The notes beneath the pieces were generated by a model that did no database searches, was not told the DNA's origin, and saw only the letters and a list, made by a program, of their open reading frames with translations. From Methylococcus capsulatus (lineage in GTDB: Bacteria; Pseudomonadota; Gammaproteobacteria; Methylococcales; Methylococcaceae), in the NCBI RefSeq assembly GCF_036864975.1, contig NZ_CP104311.1:3351513-3415512 (forward strand): DNA of 64,000 bases, written 5' to 3'. A program made the translations under genes and the position numbers. Positions 40,442 through 49,296 of the stretch are shown here, one piece after another (position 1 is the stretch's first letter; every line of letters begins with the position of its first letter).

Positions 40442-41508
40442 ATACCCTGAACCGCTACATCGGCTTGGAGGTCATCAAGGGAGCGGCATTCGCCGCCCTG
40501 GTCCTCCTCGCGCTCCTCAATTTCTTCACCTTCGCTGACGAACTGCGCGACCTGGGTGAGGGCAATTACGGGCTGGGCAGCATCCTTCTCTACCTGACGC
40601 TGACCTCGCCCCATAGCCTGTACGAACTCATCCCCTCCGGCGCACTGATCGGCGGACTGGTGGTACTCGGCAACATGGCGAACAACCATGAACTGGTGGC
40701 GATGCAAGCCGCCGGCGTTTCCCGGGGCCGCATCGTCTGGGCGGTCCTGCGGGCCGGCATCGTGATCTCGTTGATATCGGTGGTCATCAGCGAATACGTC
40801 ATCCCACCGGCGGAACGGGCCGCCCAGATGCTCAAAGCCACTGCGACCCGTCAGCAGGTCGCTTCCCAGACGCGATATGGGATCTGGATCCGCGACGGCA
40901 ACGTTTACGTCAATATCCGGCAAATCGAGAACCAGGAACACTTGGGCGACATCCACATCTTCGAAATCTCGCCGGATGGCCGGCCTGCCCTGGCCATGCA
41001 TGCGGCCCGCGCCAATTTCGACCGCGGCATCTGGAAACTCGAGGACATCGGCCTCACCCACTTCGATGCCGCAGGAAACGCCGCCATCGCTGAACACAAG
41101 GCGCAGGAAGACTGGTCCTCCGTCCTTTCGCCGGACATGCTCGACGTGTTCATCGTCCGCCCGGAAAACCTGTCTGCGCAGGATCTCGCCAAATACATGG
41201 CCTATCAGACCGAAAATGCACAGAAATCGCTGGCCGTGGAGCAAGCCTTCTGGGGACGTATGGTCAACCCGTTCATCACGCTGGCCATGCTACTGGTGGC
41301 CATCCCTTTCGTGCTCAACGTCCGCCGCGACATCAGCAGTGGGCAGCGAATCGTCGTCGGCGTCACGATCGGCCTCGGCTTTTATCTGACCAACAGGTTG
41401 GTGTCCCATCTGGGACTGGTCTATGAACTGAATGCCCCGCTGACGATGGTGACCCCCCCCCTGGTGGTCCTCCTCGCCGCCTTGGTTGCCTTCAGGCGCC
41501 GGCCCTAG
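40438..41508 (+). CDS. lptG: LPS export ABC transporter permease LptG
   Basis: 356 residues, same fold as LptF: MNTLNRYIGLEVIKGAAFA, LYELIPSGALIGGLVVLGNMANNHELVAMQAAGVS, a periplasmic jellyroll, and the C-terminal VNPFITLAMLLVAIPFVL. The start at 40438 overlaps the lptF stop (ATGA), so coupled translation and 1:1 production are likely. Confidence 0.95.
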   Translation: MNTLNRYIGLEVIKGAAFAALVLLALLNFFTFADELRDLGEGNYGLGSILLYLTLTSPHSLYELIPSGALIGGLVVLGNMANNHELVAMQAAGVSRGRIVWAVLRAGIVISLISVVISEYVIPPAERAAQMLKATATRQQVASQTRYGIWIRDGNVYVNIRQIENQEHLGDIHIFEISPDGRPALAMHAARANFDRGIWKLEDIGLTHFDAAGNAAIAEHKAQEDWSSVLSPDMLDVFIVRPENLSAQDLAKYMAYQTENAQKSLAVEQAFWGRMVNPFITLAMLLVAIPFVLNVRRDISSGQRIVVGVTIGLGFYLTNRLVSHLGLVYELNAPLTMVTPPLVVLLAALVAFRRRP

Positions 41509-41514
41509 CCCGCT

Positions 41515-41958
41515 TCAGCCAACCCGCCGCACCTTCGTACGGGAAGCGATGTCCTGCAAGGTCCGGCGCTGCACATCGAACCAGACCCAGAAAGTGCCCA
41601 AGCCCAGCGTCAGAATGCCTGTCAGCAACCGAACCGCGACCTGGTACCAGCGAAAAGGCCCCGGTTTTTCCGGGCACAACCGGATACGCCAGGCACGCAT
41701 GCCCGGCGTCTGTCCGCCATGGCTCCAAAACCAGCCGAAATAAAGGAAAATGAACAGCGCTAGCAGTGCGGAGTACGCCGGATGCCCGGGACGAAACGCA
41801 TGCCCCGCATTCAAAGGCAGTACCAGTGCGGTGACCGCGAACAGCAAACCCGCCAGCAGAAAAGCGTCGTAAAGAAACGCGGCGAAGCGGCGAAATACGC
41901 CCGCCCCTTCGCCGCGCCCTGGCACGCTGTGTTCCACGGGCCCCGTGTTGGATTTCAC
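41515..41958 (-). CDS. RDD family membrane protein
   Basis: 147 residues. The RDD signature is RRFAAFLYDAFLLAGLLF (Arg, Asp) followed by a second segment FIFLYFGWFWSHGGQTPGMRAWRIRL and a third hydrophobic stretch. RDD proteins are small membrane proteins of unclear role; some are cation antiporters. It converges on lptG with a six-base gap. Confidence 0.88.
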   Translation of the reverse strand: MKSNTGPVEHSVPGRGEGAGVFRRFAAFLYDAFLLAGLLFAVTALVLPLNAGHAFRPGHPAYSALLALFIFLYFGWFWSHGGQTPGMRAWRIRLCPEKPGPFRWYQVAVRLLTGILTLGLGTFWVWFDVQRRTLQDIASRTKVRRVG

Positions 41959-41968
41959 AGGGGAAGCA

Positions 41969-42157
41969 TCACTCCCGAGCCACCAGCTTTGCCCCGAAAT
42001 ACATCGAAAGATAAATCAGCCCGCCGACGAAGAGCATGTTGAGCACGACGGGAGGACGCACCAATGGCATGAACAACAGGATGCCTACGTCCGCCACCAA
42101 CAGGCTGGTCAGGAGCGGATGACCGACGAACGTGTTGACATCAAACTTAAACGGCAT
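41969..42157 (-). CDS. Small (62-residue) membrane protein
   Basis: A 62-residue protein with two hydrophobic segments (LLTSLLVADVGILLFMPLV and VVLNMLFVGGLIYLSMYFGAKLV). A very strong Shine-Dalgarno (GGAGGAGG) lies before the ATG, which makes it a real gene. It starts the short operon that includes the RDD gene. No family recognised. Confidence 0.75.
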   Translation of the reverse strand: MPFKFDVNTFVGHPLLTSLLVADVGILLFMPLVRPPVVLNMLFVGGLIYLSMYFGAKLVARE

Positions 42158-42902
42158 AGAACCTCCTCCAAAATTATTTATTGTGGGCCGACAAGGCCGC
42201 TTTGGATTTTAGCCATCTGCCCGGTCTGGATTCCACCGGTCAGATCAGGGGAATTATAACCTTCCACCATAGTACGGCTATCCGCCGACGCATTGACAGA
42301 GGGAGACTGCTGCTGACAAGCGACCGCCCCGCAGCCATCCCGGAAAGTAATGGCCACCGCGCACGTCCGGCACGGCCTCAAAAGATGCTGAATCCTCCGG
42401 TCGCCTGGAGGCCGGTCCAGTCGTCTGGCCCCAGCCAGGGATGCTCCTGAGGCCGGCCATCATGCGCCCCCTCTGATCCCCACCAGGGCACAGCCCAAAG
42501 GCCATGCAAACAGCCGGGCTGACAGTCGAGGCTGACACGGAGCCAAATGCCCCGTCCCCCGTTCGCAGCGCTTCCTTATCGTCCTGGCCGCAGATCCGCA
42601 ACCTCTTCCGCGATGCCGCAGCTCATGCTGGCGCGGACCCGGTCACCTTCCCCGGAACTGATATCCATTCTGTATCCGAAAACCACCCAGCTGTCCCTGG
42701 CCATCAACCTCCTGAGATAATTTCACCATCCGATCCCTATTCCATAAGTTGAAAAAACAGTTGCTCCGAACGCTTCACTTAATTTTCTTAGCTGCAAACC
42801 TGTGCGTTTCAAATCCCTTGATCCCGGCCAAATAAAAAATAAACCCAATTAATCTATCGCATCGGCAAAAAATAAGATTACGTCAGTCGCGCCCCATAAG
42901 AA

Positions 42903-42918
42903 ACCGCCTTACGGCGGT
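42903..42918. repeat. Small perfect hairpin
   Basis: ACCGCC and GGCGGT pair perfectly around the tetraloop TTAC. There is no T-run after it, so termination is unlikely. Its role is unknown. Confidence 0.4.
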
Positions 42919-42968
42919 GTCAGAAGACTTCTTTTCCAATTCGACGACGCATCATCGATCGGTGGTTG

Positions 42969-42990
42969 ATTTCACTCGCCTGTGTGAAAT
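42969..42990. promoter_or_regulatory. Operator-like inverted repeat
   Basis: ATTTCAC (42969-42975) and GTGAAAT (42984-42990) form a perfect 7-bp palindrome with an eight-base spacer. It lies about 210 bases upstream of the sigma-54-like promoter and could bind a regulator of the synthetase gene. No regulator is assigned. Confidence 0.4.
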
Positions 42991-43200
42991 GAACCCTACG
43001 ACCGACGCCTTGCAACGCACATGACCCAACTGATCATCGGCATGGCGTGCAGCCGCCAACCTCAACCCGTCACAGCCATTATCTATCTGTTATATCGGTC
43101 AAAACTCCGTCGCTCCGCCGGTTATTGATGGGGTCTGTAAAGATCAATAGAAGCCCACGCACCCATCCGTCGGCAGATCGAACGGGCCTTCACTACGATC

Positions 43201-43216
43201 TGGCATGCTCCATGCA
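43201..43216 (+). promoter_or_regulatory. Sigma-54-like promoter before the peptide synthetase
   Basis: TGGCATGCTCCATGCA matches the sigma-54 consensus TGGCAC-G-N4-TTGCA at the invariant GG and GC, with exact spacing, and differs at two less strict positions. It lies 55 bases before the ATG at 43272, which fits a short leader. A match of this quality can occur by chance in a window of this size. Confidence 0.5.
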
Positions 43217-43271
43217 TTCGTACCAAAAAATCCGACTGCCATTTGCCAGCCATTATGACCGAGACCATTGC

Positions 43272-46200
43272 ATGAGCGCGATTATTTCTTCAGCATACCG
43301 AGTATCAAACGGACAAACTTCACCACTCATAAAGCATCTGATTGGTCCATCAGAACTCGAGCGCAAGGATGACTATGAACCTTCGACAAGCGTGCCCGAG
43401 CACTTTGCCTCGTGTAACAGGCTAGAAGATTTCTTTAACAGAACGAGCGATATCAACCCGGAACGTATTTGCGCCATAGAAGAAGGCATAACCTATTCGT
43501 ATCGTGATATCGATGTCCGGTCGAACAGACTCGCTAATTATTTAATCGCCAATGGAATTGTGGCGGGCATGCGAATCGGATTGATATTCGAACCCAGTAT
43601 AGACCTGTATGTGTGCCTGGTGGGCACGCTAAAAGCAGGGGGCGTATACGTCCCCATGGATCCTTCCTTCCCAATCGACCGGCTCGCCTACATAGTCAAT
43701 GATTCAAAGATAGAAACGATCATCACCGTATCTTCAATATTGCAAGACATAGGTGATATGCCGTGTAACATTATTTATCATGACAGGCTAAAATATATAT
43801 TGGACTCTCTGCCAAACTCCCGGCCTAAACCAGTTGCTTCAAGCGATTCCGAATGCTATATCTGCTATACGTCTGGATCCACCGGGGTACCGAAAGGGAC
43901 GATAGTAACTCATTACAACATTTGCAATTTTATTCGCGCAGCAACACCCATCTATGGGTTCAGGCCATCAGACCTGGTTTATCAGGGCATGAGTGCAGCC
44001 TTTGATTTTTCGATCGAGGAAATCTGGACATCTTTTGCCGTCGGTGCGACGCTGGTTCCAAGGCCAGCCGGGATGGAACGCTTTGGAGAGAGGCTCTGTG
44101 ATTTTCTTGATCATCAGCGGATAAACATTTTATGTTGCGTTCCAACATTGTTGGCTACCTTGAATCGTGACATCCCTTCATTGAGACTTTTGATGGTTGG
44201 AGGGGAAGCATGCTCCCGTGCATTGGTTCAGAGATGGTCCAAACCATGGCGTCGTATCTTGAATACTTATGGACCCACCGAGACCACGGTGACGGCAACA
44301 TGGACAGAGCTTCTGCCAGACAGGCCGGTTACCATCGGCAAGGCTTTGCCTACATATTCAGTATATTTGCTAGATGACCGGCTTATGCCTGTCCATGGAT
44401 CCGAGACAGGAGAGATCTGCATAGGTGGCCCCGGCGTCGCAAAAGGCTATGTCAACCGCCCAGATCTGACTGCGGAACGTTTCCTCCCAGACCCTTTCAG
44501 CCCGGCTCATGAAAACGGCCGTCTTTATCGTACTGGAGACTTGGGGCGCTACACCGAAAATGGGGAAATAGAATTTCTTGGGCGATGCGACACTCAGGTC
44601 AAAATCCGTGGCTATCGGATAGAACTCAGTGAAATCGAAGAAGTCATCAGAGGCGAAGTCGACGTCAGGGACGTTGTGGTGAGCGTCGTCTGCGGCAATA
44701 CCGGTACGCCGGATCTGGTGGCCTACGTGGTTCTTGCCGGATCGGCGTCGCCAGCTAAAGCCGATGCCGAACGTCTGCATCGTATATGCCGCGACAAATT
44801 ACCCTCCTACATGGTACCGGCATGGATCGAATTTCTCTCCAATTTTCCTGTACTGACGAGCGGGAAGGTGGATCGCAATTCTCTGCCACCACCAAAATCC
44901 TCGCGTATTGGCAGGGGTGGGAATATCATCCCTCCAGCCACATCGAAGGAAGCGCGACTGGTTGAACTTTGGAAATCTGTACTGGGCATTGACGAGGTTT
45001 CGGTGGAAGCCGATTTCTTTACCGATCTGGGAGGGCACTCCCTGCTTGCTGCCTATGCAATAGCCGAGCTGCGGCGAGACCCTGATTACCAAACCTTGTC
45101 TATGGGAGATATTTATAACTTCCCCACTATTCGTTCTTTAGCCCGACACTGCGAGACGTTGCAACAGGAGACTTGCAAAGGGAGCCCTCCTGATACGACG
45201 GATCAATACCGCAAGGCATCCAGTTTTCAAGTATATATTTGCGGCCTGTTTCAGGGCACTTTTATAGCGATTTATCTGAGCCTCTTCCTTGCGCCTGCCG
45301 CATTCCTGCTGTACGCTATCGATTGGGGATGTATGCCCGATTGGACTTCACCAGCGCTCTGGTCGGACGTTTTCGATACGATATCGAACTTCCGCATCCG
45401 ACCCCTGAACATCTATTCAACTTTAGTCAATTTGACACGCCTGGATCTTATTCGAAATATATCTCGGTCACTATCCCAGATTGCGACTTGGCCCACTTCC
45501 TGGAAGGCCGACGGCGGGCTGCCGCCAGCGTTTATTTTGCTGTTGCCATCACTGATGCTTGTCAATTCGCTGCTATTGCCTATCCTGGTAAAGAAACTCA
45601 TTGTAGGCAAACTAGCTCCGGGCCGGTATCCATTGTGGGGTGCCACATTCCTTAGGTGGTGGATCGAACGTAAGACGACGCTGATTGCGCCAACCTATTT
45701 GCTCGCCGGCACTCCGTTCCTGAATACGTTCATGCGCGCATTGGGTGCCACGATCGGAAAGAATGCCCACCTGATCTCAGGTAATTTGAACAATCCCAGT
45801 CTCGTTGTCATCGGCGACGGCGCCACGATAGGTTACGATACCGAGCTTGAACCCTTTCGGATTGCAGATGGCTGGCTTCATCTTGGTGCTATCACCATCG
45901 GCCGAAATGTTGGCATAGGCCCGAGGTGCCTTCTCATGGCCGACTGCGTCCTTGAAGACGATTCCCGCATCGGCGCACTGACGCTGGTATCGGCGGCCCA
46001 GCGTATCGAGGCGGGTCAATACTGGCAAGGCTCTCCCGCTCATCAGGTTCCGAATCCACCGCTGAGCGACATAAAGCTTCGCGAGATGAGGAACGCTCCG
46101 GGCAAATGGACCAAGGGGCAATTGTGTGGATTTCTTGCGGGAATTCTGGTGGTTTATCATGCCCCTTTTCATGCCGCCCTTGCTGGCATGCTCCTGAGCT

Positions 46201-47495
46201 CTGCCGCCTTGAGCCACTGGGGTTTCATTGGAGGGCTGGCCGCTGCCGTACCGGCCGGCCTGACTTTCGTATTGATGCTTTGCGGATTCGTGGCATTCAT
46301 AAAGCGGCTTTGCCTCCCCCATCTTGAGCCTGGAATTTACCCTTTGCGCTCGATTCATGGGGTCTACAATTGGCTTTCCGATAAACTCATGGAGACCAGC
46401 TTGTTCTATACGAACTCACTCTATTCCACACTTTATACGGCGCCGTGGCTGCGTCTGTTGGGAGCCAAAGTCGGGGCACGGGCAGAGATTTCTACCGTCA
46501 GCGACATTGACCCCGATCTGCTCACTCTGGGTGATGAGTGCTTTGTCGCCGATATGGCATCCGTTGGTCCGACCACACACCTGCGCGGCTGGTTCGAAAT
46601 CGGCCCGACCACTATCGGAAAACGCTCGTTCGTCGGCAATGCAGCGTTGGTGCCGGCGAACTCGCGCATGGAAGACAATTCGCTGCTGGGCGTTCAATCG
46701 ACGACCGCTGGGGGTGAGATTCCACAAAACACTTCCTGGCTCGGATCACCGGCGTTGTACCTACCCAACCGTGAGGTGGTCAAAGCCGGCGAGGCGCAAA
46801 CCTATCGCCCGCCCCTCCTTGCCTATGTGGTAAGGCTCGTGATCGAGTTTTTCCGTGTGACGCTGCCCGAGGGCTTGAGTCTGTTCGGCGCCAGTCTGGT
46901 TTTCTGGTTCATAAAGCAAATACCCGATTCCGTACCGCTCTGGCAGAAGCTCATGGTTTATCCGATGGCTATTTTCGGCACGGGTATTGGGCTCGTGGTC
47001 TTTGTCGCTATTATCAAGTGGGCCTTGGTGGGCTCCTATCGTCCGCGCAAAGAGCCCAACTGGGCATTTTTCGTCCGCCGTACTGAGTTGGTTACAGCAC
47101 TGTATGAGAATGTATCAGTCAGCTTGGTATTAGTCTGGCTCACGGGTACACCATGGCTCGCACCTTTTCTAAGGATATACGGAGTAAAAATAGGCCAGCG
47201 GGTGTATTGTGATTCGACGTTCATCACTGAATTCGACCTGGTCGAAATAGGAGACGACTGCACCATAGGGAAAGACACATCATTGCAGACACACTTATTT
47301 GAGGACAGGGTTATGAAAATGTCAAAGGTAAAAATAGAGAACCTGTCATATATAGGATCGCGCTGTGTCGTTCTTTACGATGCTGTCGTTTCCAGCGGAA
47401 GCTATATCGAGAATCTTTCACTGGTGATGAAGGCGGAATTCATACCCGCAAGATCCCGCTGGATAGGCATTCCTGCGTATCCCTATCGTTCCTGA
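43272..47495 (+). CDS. Pls/PosA-type membrane non-ribosomal peptide synthetase (poly-amino-acid synthetase-like)
   Basis: About 1407 residues. An adenylation domain (about 60-540) carries YTSGSTGVPKG near 197, YGPTETT, ETGEICIGGPGVAKGYVN, YRTGDLGRY, KIRGYRIELSEIEE and the catalytic Lys in SGKVDRNSLP. A carrier domain (about 555-625) has the phosphopantetheine Ser in LGGHSLL near 590. The rest consists of three left-handed beta-helix modules with hexapeptide repeats (about 830-935, 1068-1170, 1307-1400), each preceded by a hydrophobic block (about 653-780, 948-1013, 1184-1255). This A-T-TM-C1-TM-C2-TM-C3 order is that of epsilon-poly-L-lysine synthetase (Pls) and PosA; no thioesterase or classical condensation domain is present. 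By alignment to GrsA the pocket reads D-F-E-C-M-G-T-V-T; the acidic residue at position 239 would suit a cationic substrate, which is inference. ATG 43272 is chosen because the sigma-54-like site lies just upstream; a GTG at 43047 is the longest option. Codon use is visibly less GC-rich than in the neighbours. Confidence 0.88.
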   Translation: MSAIISSAYRVSNGQTSPLIKHLIGPSELERKDDYEPSTSVPEHFASCNRLEDFFNRTSDINPERICAIEEGITYSYRDIDVRSNRLANYLIANGIVAGMRIGLIFEPSIDLYVCLVGTLKAGGVYVPMDPSFPIDRLAYIVNDSKIETIITVSSILQDIGDMPCNIIYHDRLKYILDSLPNSRPKPVASSDSECYICYTSGSTGVPKGTIVTHYNICNFIRAATPIYGFRPSDLVYQGMSAAFDFSIEEIWTSFAVGATLVPRPAGMERFGERLCDFLDHQRINILCCVPTLLATLNRDIPSLRLLMVGGEACSRALVQRWSKPWRRILNTYGPTETTVTATWTELLPDRPVTIGKALPTYSVYLLDDRLMPVHGSETGEICIGGPGVAKGYVNRPDLTAERFLPDPFSPAHENGRLYRTGDLGRYTENGEIEFLGRCDTQVKIRGYRIELSEIEEVIRGEVDVRDVVVSVVCGNTGTPDLVAYVVLAGSASPAKADAERLHRICRDKLPSYMVPAWIEFLSNFPVLTSGKVDRNSLPPPKSSRIGRGGNIIPPATSKEARLVELWKSVLGIDEVSVEADFFTDLGGHSLLAAYAIAELRRDPDYQTLSMGDIYNFPTIRSLARHCETLQQETCKGSPPDTTDQYRKASSFQVYICGLFQGTFIAIYLSLFLAPAAFLLYAIDWGCMPDWTSPALWSDVFDTISNFRIRPLNIYSTLVNLTRLDLIRNISRSLSQIATWPTSWKADGGLPPAFILLLPSLMLVNSLLLPILVKKLIVGKLAPGRYPLWGATFLRWWIERKTTLIAPTYLLAGTPFLNTFMRALGATIGKNAHLISGNLNNPSLVVIGDGATIGYDTELEPFRIADGWLHLGAITIGRNVGIGPRCLLMADCVLEDDSRIGALTLVSAAQRIEAGQYWQGSPAHQVPNPPLSDIKLREMRNAPGKWTKGQLCGFLAGILVVYHAPFHAALAGMLLSSAALSHWGFIGGLAAAVPAGLTFVLMLCGFVAFIKRLCLPHLEPGIYPLRSIHGVYNWLSDKLMETSLFYTNSLYSTLYTAPWLRLLGAKVGARAEISTVSDIDPDLLTLGDECFVADMASVGPTTHLRGWFEIGPTTIGKRSFVGNAALVPANSRMEDNSLLGVQSTTAGGEIPQNTSWLGSPALYLPNREVVKAGEAQTYRPPLLAYVVRLVIEFFRVTLPEGLSLFGASLVFWFIKQIPDSVPLWQKLMVYPMAIFGTGIGLVVFVAIIKWALVGSYRPRKEPNWAFFVRRTELVTALYENVSVSLVLVWLTGTPWLAPFLRIYGVKIGQRVYCDSTFITEFDLVEIGDDCTIGKDTSLQTHLFEDRVMKMSKVKIENLSYIGSRCVVLYDAVVSSGSYIENLSLVMKAEFIPARSRWIGIPAYPYRS

Positions 47496-47520
47496 TTATT
47501 CTGTAAAAAGCATCAAATTT

Positions 47521-48315
47521 TTGGCAAAACTCATCCAGTATCCAAGAATACTTCTGGCCGTCGCAATGGCATTGACGACCGGGTTTACTCATGCAGATAT
47601 ATCACCTGTCATTCAGATTTTTACGGGAGGACTGGACGGTAAAGGAGAGCTGACGACCAGTCTTCACGTCAACGGCACGCCGCAGGGCATCACGAGCGGG
47701 AGCTATCCCGGGGAAATCATGAACGGAGGCGGGGTCAGGATAACCCCAGAACTGTCTTATGGGTTGCTTGAATCAGTGGAAGGCAGCTTGTACCTGCCAG
47801 TCGTTGTCGATGAGCACGGGCAATGGAATGTTGCCGGCGGGATAGGAAGGCTCACCTGGGTTCCCATCGAGGCGCCCGACGAAGGAGGATGGTTTCTCGG
47901 AACGACCTGGGCATTCTCAGACTACAATTGGAAATATTCACAGGCCACACTCAATCTCAATGGCGGATTCACGGCGGGCTACGACGACGATGACTGGTTA
48001 TTGGTAATCAATGCCTTTTTGAACTGGGGTCTTAACGATCGCTACCAAAGTTCAAACGTTCCGGGTCTTGAACCTGCATTTGCGGCCAAACATTACTTTG
48101 GTGAGAACTTGACGCTCGGCTTTGAATACTATGGCGCCATCGGCCCCATCGCCCATCCCGAGCCAATTCAACTGCAGTCACATACAATTTTTGCCACGAT
48201 CGATTGGGATGAGGAGGATTGGAGTATCAATTTCGGTATCGGCAGAGGATTGACCAGGGAGACCGATGATTGGACGATCAAGTCGATTTTATTTGTGCCG
48301 ATAGGCAATTATTGA
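47521..48315 (+). CDS. Predicted outer-membrane beta-barrel protein
   Basis: 264 residues starting with TTG: a signal peptide (MAKLIQYPRILLAVAMALTTGFTHA) then a body of alternating aromatic and polar residues typical of a beta-barrel (YGLLESVEGSLYLPVVV, GWFLGTTWAFSDYNWKYSQATLNLNGGF, NLTLGFEYYGAIGP, WSINFGIGRGL). The C-terminus SILFVPIGNY ends in Tyr, compatible with outer-membrane insertion. It lies 25 bases after the peptide synthetase, on the same strand and probably in the same transcript, which suggests a role with its product. I see no close family. Shine-Dalgarno is poor, so the start is tentative. Confidence 0.65.
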   Translation: MAKLIQYPRILLAVAMALTTGFTHADISPVIQIFTGGLDGKGELTTSLHVNGTPQGITSGSYPGEIMNGGGVRITPELSYGLLESVEGSLYLPVVVDEHGQWNVAGGIGRLTWVPIEAPDEGGWFLGTTWAFSDYNWKYSQATLNLNGGFTAGYDDDDWLLVINAFLNWGLNDRYQSSNVPGLEPAFAAKHYFGENLTLGFEYYGAIGPIAHPEPIQLQSHTIFATIDWDEEDWSINFGIGRGLTRETDDWTIKSILFVPIGNY

Positions 48316-48339
48316 TTCACCAATGGCACCGATATAACG

Positions 48340-48648
48340 ATGAAAAGAACTGCGGTCCCGCTACTTCTGACTGCAATCGCGTCCATGGTCATCGCAGGTG
48401 GTTGCGTGAGTGACACTGAGTTTCTTGCTGAACACTCCAGCGCCGCGATCAAGTTTGCGGAATTCCAAGCACGCATTGACCTTGATTGTGATCGAGTTAT
48501 CGGCACCATCGTTTCTGAACGTCACGCCCAACGAATGCGGTGGGTCGGGCGAGAAGAAGTGGCTGAATACACTATCAAGGTCACAGGTTGTGGTAAGAAT
48601 GCATCTTATGAAGTAAAGTGCCTACCCGGCGCAGTATGCAGCAAATGA
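48340..48648 (+). CDS. Small putative lipoprotein
   Basis: 102 residues. Signal MKRTAVPLLLTAIASMVIAGGC contains the lipobox IAGGC. The mature part has two further Cys pairs (LDCDRVIG with VTGCGK, and KCLPGAVC near the end) that could form disulfides in the periplasm. Function unknown. It follows the beta-barrel gene by 24 bases and is probably the third gene of the synthetase operon. Confidence 0.65.
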   Translation: MKRTAVPLLLTAIASMVIAGGCVSDTEFLAEHSSAAIKFAEFQARIDLDCDRVIGTIVSERHAQRMRWVGREEVAEYTIKVTGCGKNASYEVKCLPGAVCSK

Positions 48649-49296
48649 TCTCGCCGCATTCCTTTGCAACAGGTGGCGATTGATCGTGAACCGGGCATAA
48701 CCGTTAGTGACATCGCCCCATCCCGCCACCGAGCGACCTGTTGGATGTTGGGCGCTCGGCGGTGCGCGGCCCCATGACCAGTAAGCCCCAAACTGTGGAA
48801 CCTTGTCCGGCTTCCCCACGACGTCACGGAGACCGTCGCCGGTCAGCTCGATCTCAGACTCCGAAAAATCCATGTGCGTCGTTCTCTGAAACCTGCACGG
48901 TGTCCCTGATCAAGGTCCCGATCCTGGAATTCGATGGGTGTTCTCCAGGCATCGCAGGTGATACTTGAAAGCATCGCCCATGGGAGGATTACTCGGCCCG
49001 GTGAAAGCACATTCACTCCAGCCGGGGCGATTCGTGGTGGATTACACCCTATTTTTGCGGATAGGGCACTTCAAGGGAAGTTCATGTCACTGATTCATAA
49101 TACGGTATCCTTCGTGGCTTCGTATTTGCTCCAGGCCTAGTGTTGCTCCCTCCCAAGCACGTCATGCCCTGTCGGGCTGTCCCATGTACTATACACCCGG
49201 AAAATCGTGACTGTATTTTTTGTCCTCGATATGGAAATTTCGCTGCACCAGCTAGTCAAAATTTCATGGCCTCACGAGGGCGGCAAACCGTTCCAA
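48649..49296. other. Non-coding stretch between lipoprotein and TolC-like gene
   Basis: About 650 bases. Short ORFs on both strands (for example 48622-48873 minus) overlap each other and show no recognisable motif. It may contain remains of an older gene, but I cannot identify it. No T-run hairpin is evident after the lipoprotein gene. Confidence 0.45.

Larger units (their letters stand above)
42158..43271. other. Long non-coding region before the peptide synthetase gene
   Basis: More than 1.1 kb without a convincing gene. The left part (to about 42.7 kb) is GC-rich with only motif-free short ORFs. From about 42720 the sequence turns AT-rich and stays so into the synthetase gene. It holds a small hairpin (42903-42918), an inverted repeat (42969-42990) and a sigma-54-like promoter (43201-43216). 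Confidence 0.55.

Noticed and set aside
42278-42601. ORFs in the gene-free region left of the synthetase
   Set aside because: Overlapping frames on both strands, no ribosome binding site, no motif.
48622-48873. Minus-strand 83-codon ORF after the lipoprotein gene
   Set aside because: Overlaps another minus frame and shows no recognisable domain; considered as a transposon remnant but nothing supports it.
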